A model generated the notes under the pieces. The model did not search any database, was not told the DNA's origin, and saw only the letters and a program-made list of their open reading frames with translations. A stretch of 64,000 bases of DNA, taken from assembly GCA_034521465.1 (NCBI GenBank), contig JAXHMN010000008.1, forward strand, positions 310,001 through 374,000, written 5' to 3'. This document shows positions 48,663 to 57,548 of the stretch, piece by piece. The first letter of the stretch is position 1, and every line of letters begins with the position of its first letter. This DNA is from SURF-28 sp034521465. Its GTDB lineage: Bacteria; Bacteroidota; Ignavibacteria; Ignavibacteriales; Melioribacteraceae. The position numbers were made by a program, and so were the translations under genes.

Positions 48663-49967
48663 TTAAGAAATCCCTAATTTTTGCATTCTGCGCCAGAGAG
48701 TTGTACGGTCAATCCCGAGCACTTTAGCCACTTCAGTTTTATTCCATTTATATTCATTCAGCAGCTCGACTAGCTCGTTATTATGAATGTCCGGAGTGTC
48801 ATTCTTTTTGCAATTGTGATTCTTTCTGATTTTGTGAGGTAAATGACAGACACAAATTTCATTTTCGGTTTTTGTACGAATGACGGCATACTCGATAATA
48901 TTTTCAAGCTCACGTATGTTACCGCCGTAGTTATAGTTAAGTAAAATATCATATGATTTGTCGTCGAGACCTAAGATTTTTTTGTTGTAAGCTTTAGAAA
49001 ATTTGTTAATAAAGAAATCTATTAAAATCGGAATATCATCTTTTCTTTCTCTTAAGGATGGCAGGTAAATATTTACTACATCCAGTCTGTAAAATAAATC
49101 TTCCCGGAAATTACCTTTCTTAATTTCTTCTTGAAGATTTTTGTTAGTAGCTGCAATAACTCTAACATCCGAGGTTCTGGTAACCGATTCACCGAGTCTT
49201 TCAAATGATCCCTCTTGAAGAAATCTTAGCAGTTGAGGTTGAACTTCCAAAGGGAGATCGCATATTTCATCTAAAAATATTGTTCCGCCGTCGGCAAGTT
49301 CGAAACGACCGGTTCTGTCGTAGCGTGCGTCGGTAAAAGCTCCTTTTACATGTCCGAATAATTCACTAACAATTAAATTTTTTGGTATCGCCGAACAATT
49401 TAATTTAATGAACGATTTACCTTTTCTTAGACTTGTATTAAAAATTGCATCTGCTATTAATTCTTTACCGGTTCCGGTTTCTCCCGTAATTAAAACAGGC
49501 GCGTCAGAATCCGATACCTCATCAATTAGATTGAAAATACTTTTCAATTTTTTACTTTTACCAATTATACCGTGATAATTAGTATCATTTTTTAGAATTT
49601 TATCATATTCCTTTAGCAGGGAAATATCTCTAAAAGAAATTACGCCGCCGGCAGGCACATTATTTTCATCTTTCAGCACTGCAGCGTTCAGCTTAATCGG
49701 AATTGTACCTCTACCGTTACAATTTATCTCGGTCTCGCGGTCATATACATTCTTACCATTTTTCAGTACGGATGCAATCGGACAATTAAATTCACAAAAA
49801 TCCGATTCGAAATAATGTTTGCAGTAATCACCGATAATTTCTTCTTTTTTATAACCGGTAACTTTTTCAGCGGCTTCGTTTATGAATGTTACTTTAAAAT
49901 TTTTATCTACGGTAACAACCGCTTCCGCAAGTGAATCCAATATTATTTTTGTTTTTTCGTTAGTCAT
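48663..49967 (-). CDS. Sigma-54-dependent activator with Cys-bearing PAS domain (module 2)
   Basis: About 434 residues from the ATG at 49967, two bases after the ccdA stop; an upstream in-frame start at 50036 would run into ccdA. PAS (about 5-125) has C-x8-C-x3-CPI; AAA+ has Walker A GETGTGKE, Walker B GGTIFLDEI and contact loop GAFTDA; the Fis-type HTH reads NKTEVAKVLGIDRTTLWRRM. Domain order, cysteine motif, contact-loop variant and gene order match the 26933-28255 paralogue. Coupling to ccdA suggests it senses redox or heme-protein status. Confidence 0.93.
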   Translation of the reverse strand: MTNEKTKIILDSLAEAVVTVDKNFKVTFINEAAEKVTGYKKEEIIGDYCKHYFESDFCEFNCPIASVLKNGKNVYDRETEINCNGRGTIPIKLNAAVLKDENNVPAGGVISFRDISLLKEYDKILKNDTNYHGIIGKSKKLKSIFNLIDEVSDSDAPVLITGETGTGKELIADAIFNTSLRKGKSFIKLNCSAIPKNLIVSELFGHVKGAFTDARYDRTGRFELADGGTIFLDEICDLPLEVQPQLLRFLQEGSFERLGESVTRTSDVRVIAATNKNLQEEIKKGNFREDLFYRLDVVNIYLPSLRERKDDIPILIDFFINKFSKAYNKKILGLDDKSYDILLNYNYGGNIRELENIIEYAVIRTKTENEICVCHLPHKIRKNHNCKKNDTPDIHNNELVELLNEYKWNKTEVAKVLGIDRTTLWRRMQKLGIS

Positions 49968-49969
49968 AT

Positions 49970-50668
49970 TTAGTAAGCAATTAGTAAATAAATACCGCCT
50001 AAAATTACAAGCACACCGCAGACACGTTTTATCCAAACAATTGTTTTTGATTCTTCGGACCAGTTCAAGTATTTCTGAACTTTACCGGCAAGCGTTCCGG
50101 CTCCGACAATTACAGCGCAATGCCCGATTCCAAATGCTAAGAGAAACATAACAGCCATAAAATAATCTGTTTGAGCAGTCTGAAAAACAACGCCGAGTAC
50201 AGGCGCCATATAAGCAAATGTACAAGGACCGAGAGCAATTCCGAAGAGCAATCCTAAAATCAATGCGGCAAGTAATCCTTTCGCTTTGGTTTGTCTTAAT
50301 CCCGCGCTGTTCCAGTCTATTTTAATTATATCGAGTAAATATAATCCTACAAGAAAAAATATAGCTGCAACAAAATAATTTCCGTAAACGCCAACGTCTC
50401 CCATCAATCTGCCGAGTGATGCAGTGATAATTCCGATCAATGCGATTGTGATTAAAATACCTATCGAAAAGATCAGAGAAATATTGAATGTTCTTTTAAC
50501 AGAAATTTTCCCTTGTGTGCTGATAAATCCAACAACAAGCGGGATACTTGACAAGTGACAGGGTGAAAGTAAAATCGATAAAATCCCCCAGACAAAAGAT
50601 GCAATCAGAGCAATCCAAACCGCACCGGTCATTGCTTCGTAAAGTGTTGTGAAAGTGATCTCGAACAT
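49970..50668 (-). CDS. ccdA: CcdA-type cytochrome c biogenesis / thiol-disulfide membrane protein
   Basis: Intact 232-residue protein with six to seven hydrophobic helices. The two family motifs, SPCHLSSIPL near residue 35 and GPCTFAYMAPV near 147, hold the paired cysteines that move reducing equivalents across the membrane to periplasmic thioredoxins, needed to keep apocytochrome CxxCH thiols reduced. It lies between a thioredoxin lipoprotein and the activator of a multiheme cytochrome operon, which fits that job. Confidence 0.92.
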   Translation of the reverse strand: MFEITFTTLYEAMTGAVWIALIASFVWGILSILLSPCHLSSIPLVVGFISTQGKISVKRTFNISLIFSIGILITIALIGIITASLGRLMGDVGVYGNYFVAAIFFLVGLYLLDIIKIDWNSAGLRQTKAKGLLAALILGLLFGIALGPCTFAYMAPVLGVVFQTAQTDYFMAVMFLLAFGIGHCAVIVGAGTLAGKVQKYLNWSEESKTIVWIKRVCGVLVILGGIYLLIAY

Positions 50669-50767
50669 ATATCTCCTTAAAAGTGAAAAGAGACGAGGGG
50701 CAGAGTGGCGAGGTGAAGAATGTGGAGAAATTGTAACTCATCCCTTGCCCCTTTCACTCGTCTTTTT

Positions 50768-51131
50768 TTACCTTTTCCTATTTTCCAACGTTTTTATTGT
50801 TGATGTTGTCATGGCAATTATTTCATCTATTAATGCAATTCTTTTTGCGATTAGTTCCGGTGTTAAAATAAATTTTGATTCTTTGATACCAACCTTTTGT
50901 TTTACGAGCCGATCCTCTTGAAATTCTTAGAAAGTGAGGATATTCTTTTCCAAAACCCCGACCATAACCTTCTTCAATATTTGCAGAAATTGATCCGCAA
51001 GATCTAATAATTTGCCGAGCAATTTCTTTTCCCCGTAAATCTTTCTTCAAAATTTCAGTATCACTCCAACATAAATCATAAAGTTCAAGAGCCATTTGAT
51101 AAAACCGAAGATTTTCTAATCCATCCTTCAT
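50768..51131 (-). CDS. Four-helix-bundle protein (S23/IVP family), one frameshift
   Basis: About 120 residues beginning MKDGLENLRFYQMALELYDLCW. The family core GKEIARQIIRSCGSISANIEEGYGRG and HFLRISRGSA is unmistakable. A shift near 50900 restores SKFILTPELIAKRIALIDEII and ends at TAA 50768-50770. These proteins were first found inside 23S rRNA intervening sequences but are widespread alone, with no firm function. Here one interrupts an otherwise functional redox operon and is flanked by related GACGAGTG-type sequences, suggesting insertion. Confidence 0.88.
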
Positions 51132-51174
51132 CAGAAACCTCAGTAAATTATTTAATTATTTCCTCTAGACCCTT

Positions 51175-51580
51175 TCACTCGCCACTCGTCCCTTTGACTT
51201 CCAATCCTTTCGCCTGCAGCACTTTATCAATTTCCGCTTCGGGATAAAATCCTTCGTGTCGGTGGAATTCATTTCCGTTTTCATCAAGGAAAACTTGAGT
51301 CGGGATAAGTTTAATTCTATACTTTTGAGCGAAGTGCCTTTCTTCCGGTTTCCATACATCATGGAAAACAACTTCAACTTGACCCGCGTACTTTTCTTCG
51401 ATTGCTTTCATTACCGGCTGCATTTGTACACAAGGTATGCAGTTCACAGAACCGAGTTCAACGAATGTTACTTTTACATTGCTCTTATCAGTTTTTTCAC
51501 TTTTATCTTTCCCGCTTTGAGCATCGCAGCCAAACGTGAAAACCATCAAGTACTGCTGAGAGAAAAATTAACTTTTTCAT
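51175..51580 (-). CDS. Thioredoxin-like lipoprotein, frameshift in the signal peptide
   Basis: ATG 51580 gives MKKLIFLSAVL. Dropping one base (about 51548) continues MVFTFGCDAQSG, a lipobox Cys after a short signal peptide. The domain has VTFVELGSVNCIPCVQMQPVMKAIEEKY (active-site CIPC), the cis-Pro in IKLIPTQVFLDENG and ends KGLEVKGTSGE. About 134 residues. Probably membrane-anchored in the periplasm and reduced by CcdA. The last six codons fall in a sequence related to that flanking the four-helix-bundle gene. Confidence 0.88.
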
Positions 51581-51627
51581 AAATCTAACCTTCTTATTTT
51601 TTTATCGAATTAATAAAATCTCTTGCT

Positions 51628-52052
51628 TTATCGCTCGCGCAGGTATTCGGTTAAACCGAGCAGACCTTCAACGAGATACTTACTTTTATAACCTTTTAAT
51701 GTGAGATAATGTCTCGCAATGGCGGCTCTATCGTAATGCGGACAAACCGCAACTATAATTTTGCTTTTATCTAATTCATCAAGGCGGTCAGGAAGTTCAT
51801 TCAATGGAATAGATTTAATGAAATGAACCGACCATGCTTCAACTTCTTCCGGGAAACGAATATCGATCACTTCTGCTCTATCTTCTTCAATCAATTTTAA
51901 AAGAGATTCGATGTTAATTTTCATCTCTTTTCTTTCGGCATAATCAAAAGTTTTCAAATATGATGAGAAAGAATCAATTTCATTTTTTGAGAAACTTGTG
52001 CCGTAATCGAAATACAAATTAGGAACAGAAATAAAATTTTCTTCAGCATCAT
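51628..52052 (-). CDS. Exported rhodanese-like sulfurtransferase, frameshifted
   Basis: An ATG at 52052 overlapping the previous stop starts a signal peptide (MMLKKILFLFLICISITAQ). A run of six A at 51988-51993 needs one more to join NEIDSFSSYLKTFDYAERKE and the rhodanese domain: AEVIDIRFPEEVEAWSVHF, then the active-site loop VAVCPHYDRAAIA with the persulfide Cys. About 141 residues. It may carry sulfane sulfur in the periplasm; together with thioredoxins and the TtrBCA-type enzyme this suggests sulfur-compound metabolism. Confidence 0.82.
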
Positions 52053-52288
52053 TAGTTTCTCAACCATTCAATTAATTGCTCCTCTTTTGGAATTACGCCA
52101 ACACTTTTTACTTCGTCATTAATAATTAGTCCGGGTGTCATCATAATACCGTAGTTCACCATTTCATTAATGTCGGTTACTTTCTCTACATTTGCTTCAA
52201 TTTTATTTTGCTCGATTAGCTCTCTTACTTTTGCTTCTAGTGTTTGACATTTTTTGCATCCACTGCCGAGTATTTTTACCGATGTCAT
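52052..52288 (-). CDS. Small thioredoxin-like protein (MTH895/glutaredoxin-like)
   Basis: 78 residues: MTSVKILGSGCKKCQTLEAKVRELI with a CKKC active site, MMTPGLIINDEVKSVGVIP with the cis-Pro, and an amphipathic end. I chose ATG 52288 because GGAGAAAAATAAA precedes it. This family (redox-active disulfide protein 2 type) commonly accompanies ArsR regulators and permeases in metalloid-response operons. It overlaps the rhodanese gene (TAATG). Confidence 0.9.
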   Translation of the reverse strand: MTSVKILGSGCKKCQTLEAKVRELIEQNKIEANVEKVTDINEMVNYGIMMTPGLIINDEVKSVGVIPKEEQLIEWLRN

Positions 52289-52289
52289 T

Positions 52290-52610
52290 TTATTTTTCTC
52301 CTTCAAGAATTCTAAGTGAGTTTGCTATTGTATCATTTACTGTTGCCTGCTTCATATATCGGGCAACGTTCATTGCTTCTAAAATTTCTTCGTTTGTTAC
52401 TCCGTTTTGTAAAGCCATTTTAGTCCACATCTGCGTGCAAGTATCGCTTCCTAAAGCTGCTGCAACTCCTATTCCAACAAGTATTTTATACTTATTGGGC
52501 ACTTTCTGATATTTTTCATTCTCGAAAATGAGAGCTTTTTCGTCCATTTGATTTTTTGCAAATTCCGGTGCGAATTGTTTTAGTAATTCCATTGGTGATT
52601 TATTACTCAT
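52290..52610 (-). CDS. Carboxymuconolactone decarboxylase / AhpD-like protein
   Basis: 106 helical residues. The core PNKYKILVGIGVAAALGSDTCTQMWTKMALQNGVTNEEILEAMNVARYM matches the CMD/AhpD fold. The usual CxxC-x3-H is reduced to a single Cys (DTCTQMW), so classical AhpD disulfide chemistry may not apply. It is the first gene after the second ArsR operator and overlaps the next thioredoxin-like gene closely, so it is probably ArsR-regulated. Confidence 0.85.
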   Translation of the reverse strand: MSNKSPMELLKQFAPEFAKNQMDEKALIFENEKYQKVPNKYKILVGIGVAAALGSDTCTQMWTKMALQNGVTNEEILEAMNVARYMKQATVNDTIANSLRILEGEK

Positions 52611-52639
52611 AATAATACTCCTAATTATTAAAAATTTTG

Positions 52640-52657
52640 TTTCGGCAATTACCGAAA
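52640..52657. promoter_or_regulatory. ArsR operator, between arsR and the CMD operon
   Basis: TTTCGGCAATTACCGAAA, a palindrome with a single mismatched pair, sits 29 bases before the CMD gene start. A sister site lies upstream of arsR at 53016-53033. Confidence 0.75.
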
Positions 52658-52660
52658 TTA

Positions 52661-53008
52661 TTATTCATTAACAGAGGACATTGTGTCTATCGACAGTCCT
52701 AATTTTTCTCTATCGATCTCAAGCTGTTCAAAATCTCCAATCCAAAAATCGAGCGAAGTAAGAATTGCTGTTATTCGCTCATCATCAGTATGAAAATTGA
52801 TTGAATAATTTATCCATCTGCCATCGCGATTTTCTTTGATAAAACCGCTTTTTTTGAGAATACTCAAGTGCTGCGAAACGGTTGATGCTGAGAGACCTAA
52901 AATCTCTGTAATTTCACAAACACAAAGAGGCGAGATTTGAAGCATTTTTAAAATTCTGAGTCGATTTGGATCGGATAAAGATTTGAATAGATTTGACGTT
53001 TTTTTCAT
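52661..53008 (-). CDS. arsR: ArsR/SmtB-family metalloregulator
   Basis: Intact 115-residue winged-helix repressor: SLSDPNRLRILKML, the metal-site helix SPLCVCEITEILGLS (CVC motif of arsenic-type alpha-3N sensors), recognition helix STVSQHLSILKKSGFI and wing ENRDGRWINYSI. Operators TTTCG-N8-CGAAA lie on both sides. The CVC site suggests As(III), Sb(III) or another soft metal(loid) as inducer; a thiol or persulfide signal is possible given the neighbours. Confidence 0.93.
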   Translation of the reverse strand: MKKTSNLFKSLSDPNRLRILKMLQISPLCVCEITEILGLSASTVSQHLSILKKSGFIKENRDGRWINYSINFHTDDERITAILTSLDFWIGDFEQLEIDREKLGLSIDTMSSVNE

Positions 53009-53015
53009 AATTTGA

Positions 53016-53033
53016 TTTCGTTATTTACCGAAA
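53016..53033. promoter_or_regulatory. ArsR operator upstream of arsR
   Basis: TTTCGTTATTTACCGAAA shares the TTTCG...CCGAAA arms with the site at 52640 and lies eight bases before the arsR ATG, fitting autorepression. Confidence 0.72.
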
Positions 53034-53083
53034 TATAGATAATAAGGTATTAATTTCCAAGTTAAGGGAGGGTAAATTACAAA

Positions 53084-53985
53084 TCAATTTTTAATTAGGT
53101 TTTTAGATCGACACACCCCGCATTCAAACTGAATTGTTGAATGATGAACATCAAAATTATCGTGGAGTAATTTTTCTATGTCTAATGCTCAGCTTATCAC
53201 TTTCACTGGTTAACATATTTTTAATATTTACGTGTGCTTCGAGATGAATATCTTCTTCGCCAACAGTCCAAATGTGCAAGTGATGAATATCCACAACGTC
53301 GTCAATCTGCTCAACTATTTCTTTTACTTTTTTGATAGAAATATTTGAAGGAGTTCCTTCCATCAAAACGTGAAGTGTGCTGGTAAGTATTTCAAAACTT
53401 TCTTTCAAAACATAAATTGAAATTAAAATTGTAAGTATCGGATCGAGCCAGTATATTTTGAAAAAGTAGATTGCAATACCTCCTGCAATAACAGCAGCTG
53501 ATGAAACAGCATCGCTCAACAGATGAAGATATGCCGATTTTATATTTAAGCTCGAACCGGAATCTCTTTTAAGCAGCAGTGTTCCAATTACATTTGCAAT
53601 TAAACCGATTGAAGCTACCAATGTCATTATGTCCGCCCTCAACTTCTTGCGGATTCATTAAGCGAATTGCCGATTCATAAAAAAGATAAACTGATATTGC
53701 AACAAGCACCGCAGCATTGATTAGCGCCGCTAAGATTTCTGCGCGCTTAAATCCGAATGTATGCTTCTCTGTGTTTGGTTTCTTCTTAATTTGAATTGCA
53801 AAGTAACTGATGATGACGGCGATGCCATCGCTAAAGTTGTGCAGTGCATCGGAAATTAATGAAAGACTTCCCGAAAATATTCCGCCAATGACTTCTGCAA
53901 TTGTTATAACAAAATTCAGAAGCATTGTGATTATTAATCTGCTTCCGGTTGAATTGCTGTTGCCGTGTGAATGGTTGTGTGCCAT
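53084..53985 (-). CDS. Cation diffusion facilitator (CzcD-like) metal exporter, frameshifted
   Basis: The His-rich start MAHNHSHGNS leads to six membrane helices with the metal site SLISDALHNFSDG near residue 45 (HxxxD) and AYLHLLSDAVSSAAV near 160, then a cytoplasmic domain (HVLMEGTPSNIS, HHLHIWTVGEEDIHLEAHV). Frame changes near 53630 and 53175 hide the middle and the last 30 residues; the restored end contains HHSTIQFECGVC. About 300 residues. Exports Zn, Cd, Co or similar ions. It lies just upstream of arsR, same strand. Confidence 0.9.
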
Positions 53986-54058
53986 ATTTAATCCAGTTTA
54001 CTTAATTGCAAATCTGACCATAAAGTTTGAAATAACAGTTCATATTTCCCTTAGTAAT

Positions 54059-54318
54059 TTATATAGCTACTTTGTAATTATGCTTTACTTTATTTTGCAA
54101 ATCGGCGCGGATAATTCTATAAATCATTTCGTCAAGTTTCTCAACGTCCCACCAATTATCCATATAAGTTTCACCGAGTCCAAGTTCAACTTCTGTAATT
54201 GCACGTTTGTAAAATCTATCATCGTGCACTTGAATATCCCACGATCATCGCCATTAATTTCAACGCCGACGTATGATAAAAGTTGTCTGAGAAGTAATTC
54301 ATATTTACTGGTTTTCAT
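54059..54318 (-). pseudogene. cfa: Truncated 5' remnant of a cyclopropane-fatty-acid synthase gene
   Basis: ATG 54318 starts MKTSKYELLLRQLLSYVGVEING; after one slip near 54240 it reads VHDDRFYKRAITEVELGLGETYMDNWW and DEMIYRIIRAD, the N-terminal domain of CFA synthases. The frame stops at 54059-54061 after about 86 residues, well before the SAM-binding domain, and no downstream part is present. A dead fragment left by rearrangement. Confidence 0.8.
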
Positions 54319-54458
54319 CTGCTAACTCCTTAACCTAATACTTCAAAGTGCGTTGTAAGAGGACAAGATACCACAAACAAAGTTGGAGAAGAAAATTTTT
54401 TCGAACAAATCTCGATCAAAATTGTTTCTCCTCCAAACGAAATGACCATTGTAAATAT

Positions 54459-55069
54459 TTACTTGCAGCAACAGTCAATACGAACTTTTTTGTCGCCTTT
54501 AATTCTTCCGTATTCTTCAACAGTCATTTCGCCGCATTCTTCACAGGCGAAACCGGCAAACTGTCTTTCTTAGGCTCAAGGTTTATAATCAAAAACATCT
54601 GAAACGTTTATTAACATTTCTTCGGGTGCGCCCATAACTTTTTGAACTAATGGTTCAACGTACTTCCATCGGGAACTTTACTTGCGGGAATGCTTTTCTC
54701 TATCTATAATCTGTAAAAAAGTTTGTTTCTTTATTTGCAAGCATGGCTTCAGCCTTTGGAGTTACTCTTACCGCTTTCTCTGTTGCTCTATCAACAAGTG
54801 TAACAGCCCATTTACCTTTGTGCGTTCTTTTAATGTTGCCTTTTCCGAATGTTGTTCCCATGATAACCTGAAGTCCGTCTGCATAGCAAGTTGCGAATGA
54901 TCTTCACCGAGATCAACAAACGCAAGTATTTGTCCGTCTTTAGCTCTTTCAACACCGAGTTTGTTCATTGCTGCTGCGCCTACTCTTAAGCCCATCGGCA
55001 TTCGGGGCATTTATGTCCGTGAAATTTTTGTTCAAACTCTAACCATTCTTGTGGATTAATATTTGTCAT
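54459..55069 (-). CDS. FmdE-family protein with C-terminal zinc ribbon, frameshifted (copy 1)
   Basis: ATG 55069 gives INPQEWLEFEQKFHGHKCP. In the next frames come RMPMGLRVGAAAMNKLGV, DGLQVIMGTTFGKGNI, LVDRATEKAVRVTPKA and a C-terminal zinc ribbon (FACEECGEMTVEEYGRIKG, then CCC). About 200 residues. The family is named after a gene in methanogen formylmethanofuran dehydrogenase operons but also occurs with bacterial molybdoenzymes; the FHGH-x-CP motif suggests metal binding. At least four slips near 55005, 54895, 54705 and 54570. Paralogue at 56846-57493. Confidence 0.85.
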
Positions 55070-55139
55070 TATGTTTATCCTTTATTATTAGATTAATTAA
55101 AAAATATTTGATACTGAATTTCCGTTAAGTAATTATTTT

Positions 55140-56092
55140 TTATTTTTGAAAATTGGTTTTAAAATCTGTCATTAGTTTTGTTCTTTCGGTGAAGTAATAA
55201 ATTAGTCCTACACCATACCATACCATTCATTATCGTTTGTTGTATTAATAAAGTCAGCATATTTTTCTAATCCGGCTGTAGCTTGAAATTTTTCATTGAA
55301 TAAATAATCCATACTTGCATAATATCCCCAAGCTTTATCATCATTAATATGAGCTTCAATGAATTCCGATTGCAAGCCAAAGCCTTTATACTGAAGCTGA
55401 TATTCGAAACCGAAACGAAAATCATCACCAGTAATCAATTTATCAGCGTCATAAATTGTATTCATCGAAATTGATTTTGCATAACGATATGCAGCCGAGA
55501 AACCTACTTGAAGTAATTCATCTTCCTTCTTTACAAGAGTTAATTGCGCGTGGAAGTGTAGAGTAAATTTAAGCCTTTGTTTTTACCGGGCAATTCGAAG
55601 ATTAGCATTAAAAACACCCGAACTAAGATGAACCGGGAAATAATTTGGCTGATAAGTCATCTGTACGCCGATCTGCCGGCCCATCGATTTAGTACTGTGA
55701 ATCAGCCCGCTTATTACACCAGCTCTTTCTAAATAAGATATTTCATAATCCGGCTGCATCCTTTGTAAAGTAAAATCGGGGATAAATCGCCGGCACAAAC
55801 CAATCCAATTCATTTATCTTAATGTCGGCAAAGGCATCTTGAAGCATAACATTTTCATCTTTGAATGAGCGATAAACAGTTTGAATTTTATATGTAACAT
55901 TTTCTAAGCCCGGTACATTTCCATCAACCATAGTTTTGCTCTGCGAATCATAAAATCATTTGTCTTAGCAAGATCACTGCTAAATCGTGACTGAATGTAG
56001 CCGTGCAAATTTGGTTCAACGTTTTGTGCAAATGTTATCGAAAATGAAAAACTCATTGCAGTTAAAAGCAATATGAATAATTTAATTTTCAT
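55140..56092 (-). CDS. Outer-membrane porin (OprO/P-like), frameshifted
   Basis: Signal peptide MKIKLFILLLTAMSFSFSITFAQ, then PNLHGYIQSRFSSDL and IRRAKLW, the usual first strands of phosphate-selective-porin-like proteins, followed by YKIQTVYRSFKDENVMLQDAFADI, GRQIGVQMTYQP and, near the end, YKGFGLQSEFIEAHIND and FQATAGLEKYADFIN. Slips occur near 55915, 55800, 55570-55600 and 55470. A duplicated TATGG at 55214-55223 shifts the last strand (LIYYFTERT). About 317 residues. It overlaps the TauE/SafE stop, so is co-expressed with it. Confidence 0.8.
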
Positions 56093-56836
56093 ATCGCGCC
56101 CAAAATCAATTTAATTGCAATGCCAAACAATACGAGGGCATAAATTTGCTTTACCATTTTCGGCTTAGCTTTCCCGCTCATAAAACTTCCGCCAAGCTGT
56201 GAGCCAATGATAACGCCAATTACGACTATAATTGTCAATGTCCAGTTAAAATCACCTTCAGCCATATGACCGAGATAACCGGAAAAAGATGAAAAGGTTA
56301 CAACAAATGCCGTAGTGGCTGCAGCTTGCTTTGTTTTATATCCCATCCACATCAAAATAGGAGCTATGATAAAACCGCCGCCAATGCCAAGAAGTCCGCC
56401 CGCAAATCCTGCAAACGCTCCAACACCTGCCCCAATTATTGAGCGTTTCTTAATGTCCAGTCATTTTCTCCGGCTCCGGGCTTTTGGCAAAGAACACCAT
56501 TCTAATTGCTGCTCCTAAAACAGCTATTGCGAAAATATAAGCAGTAAATTAACCGGGACAAATTGTGAACTGTAAGCTCCAATTGGCGCAAAAATTAGAG
56601 CGCCCAAAGCCATTGCCGATTCGCCTTTCCAGTCGACTAATTTTTTGCGTGCAAAAGGTATTAAGGCAAGAAGTGTGTTTAATCCGTTTAATAAAAGTCC
56701 AAGTGGTATTGCGACTTCTTAACAGAAAAGCCTGCCATTCAAGAACGGGAACATATATCATTCCTCCACCGAGACCGAGCATCGCAAATAAAAATGATGC
56801 GAGAAAGATTATTATTGCTACAATTATGTATAACAT
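56089..56836 (-). CDS. TauE/SafE-family sulfite/anion exporter, frameshifted
   Basis: About 249 residues with eight expected hydrophobic helices. The N-terminal repeat has FLASFLFAMLGLGGGMIYVPVL, the C-terminal repeat FAGFAGGLLGIGGGFIIAPILMWMGYKTKQAAATTAF: the doubled GLGGG...P motif of the DUF81/TauE family. Slips near 56720, 56550 and 56460. Family members export sulfite, sulfoacetate or other organosulfur anions. It sits between FmdE copy 2 and a porin, in an operon next to a TtrBCA-type reductase, consistent with removing a sulfur product. Confidence 0.88.
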
Positions 56837-56845
56837 TTCATCCTC

Positions 56846-57493
56846 TTACTTCAAATTTGGCAAATGAATTATAGTTTCTTCATTAGTCCTTTCTGAACAA
56901 GAGAAACAGACTTTCTTTTCCATCTTTTACCCGTAAGTATCTTTCAAAAACATATTCGCCGCATACTTCACATTTTGCTTTATATGAAAGATCCTTTAAC
57001 TAGCTTATATTTAAAATCTGATAGTATGGTAACTGTGAATAGTTCATCTTCAGTTGCGTTTAGAACTATATCAATAATATCTTTTCTAACTTCTTCCGGG
57101 TATTTCGGAAAGGTCTATTGCTTGCTTTCTGTATTTGAAAAATTCGTGAGGTGCAAGTTTATCCTGGAATTCATTCTTTAAGAATATTCTTACTGCATCT
57201 TTTTTGCCCAGGGTACCGAAAAGATTGCCGCAACTTTTCCGTAGTTCAGTTTTTCAATCATTCCTTTGCCGAATGTTGCACCGGTTGCAGACATAATTCC
57301 ATCCTGCATACAACCTTGCGGATGCCCGACACCCATTTTCAGAAAATACGTGCATCTGGTGATCTAAGCTTTTTTCTACTCCTAATTTTTCCATTGCCAA
57401 GGTTCCCATTCTAAAACCAATAGGCATAAAAGGGCAGCGATGCCCGTGAAATTCAAACGTCCATTCCGGCAAATTAAATTTTGTCTTTTCCAT
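56846..57493 (-). CDS. FmdE-family protein with C-terminal zinc ribbon, frameshifted (copy 2)
   Basis: ATG 57493, behind AAAAGGAGAAAG, gives NLPEWTFEFHGHRCPFMPIGFRMGTLAMEKLGVEK, then GHPQGCMQDGIMSATGATFGKGM and KLNYGKVAAI. After further slips come EEVRKDIIDIVLNA and the zinc ribbon KCEVCGEYVFERYL, then CFSCSERT. About 215 residues, same architecture as copy 1. It is the first gene downstream of the TetR gene, with an operator-like palindrome 20 bases upstream. Confidence 0.85.
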
Positions 57494-57512
57494 TGTTCTT
57501 TCTCCTTTTAAT

Positions 57513-57530
57513 AAGTAATCATTTACTTAC
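57513..57530. promoter_or_regulatory. TetR-type operator before FmdE copy 2
   Basis: AAGTAATCATTTACTTAC (57513-57530) contains the perfect palindrome AAGTAA-TCAT-TTACTT. Seventeen bases recur with one change upstream of the TetR gene. Confidence 0.75.
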
Positions 57531-57548
57531 TACTAAATTTAAAAATTT

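Noticed and set aside
50649..50921. 90-codon plus-strand frame over the four-helix-bundle gene
   Set aside because: It lies antisense to a conserved S23-family gene and partly in flanking repeats; no supporting features.
45778..53033. arsC and arsR as one arsenic-resistance operon
   Set aside because: They are about 6 kb apart, separated by a cytochrome operon with its own promoter and terminator, and no arsenite exporter gene is present.
54124..54318. 64-codon frame as a novel small gene
   Set aside because: Allowing one slip it reads as the CFA synthase N-terminal domain, so it is a gene fragment.
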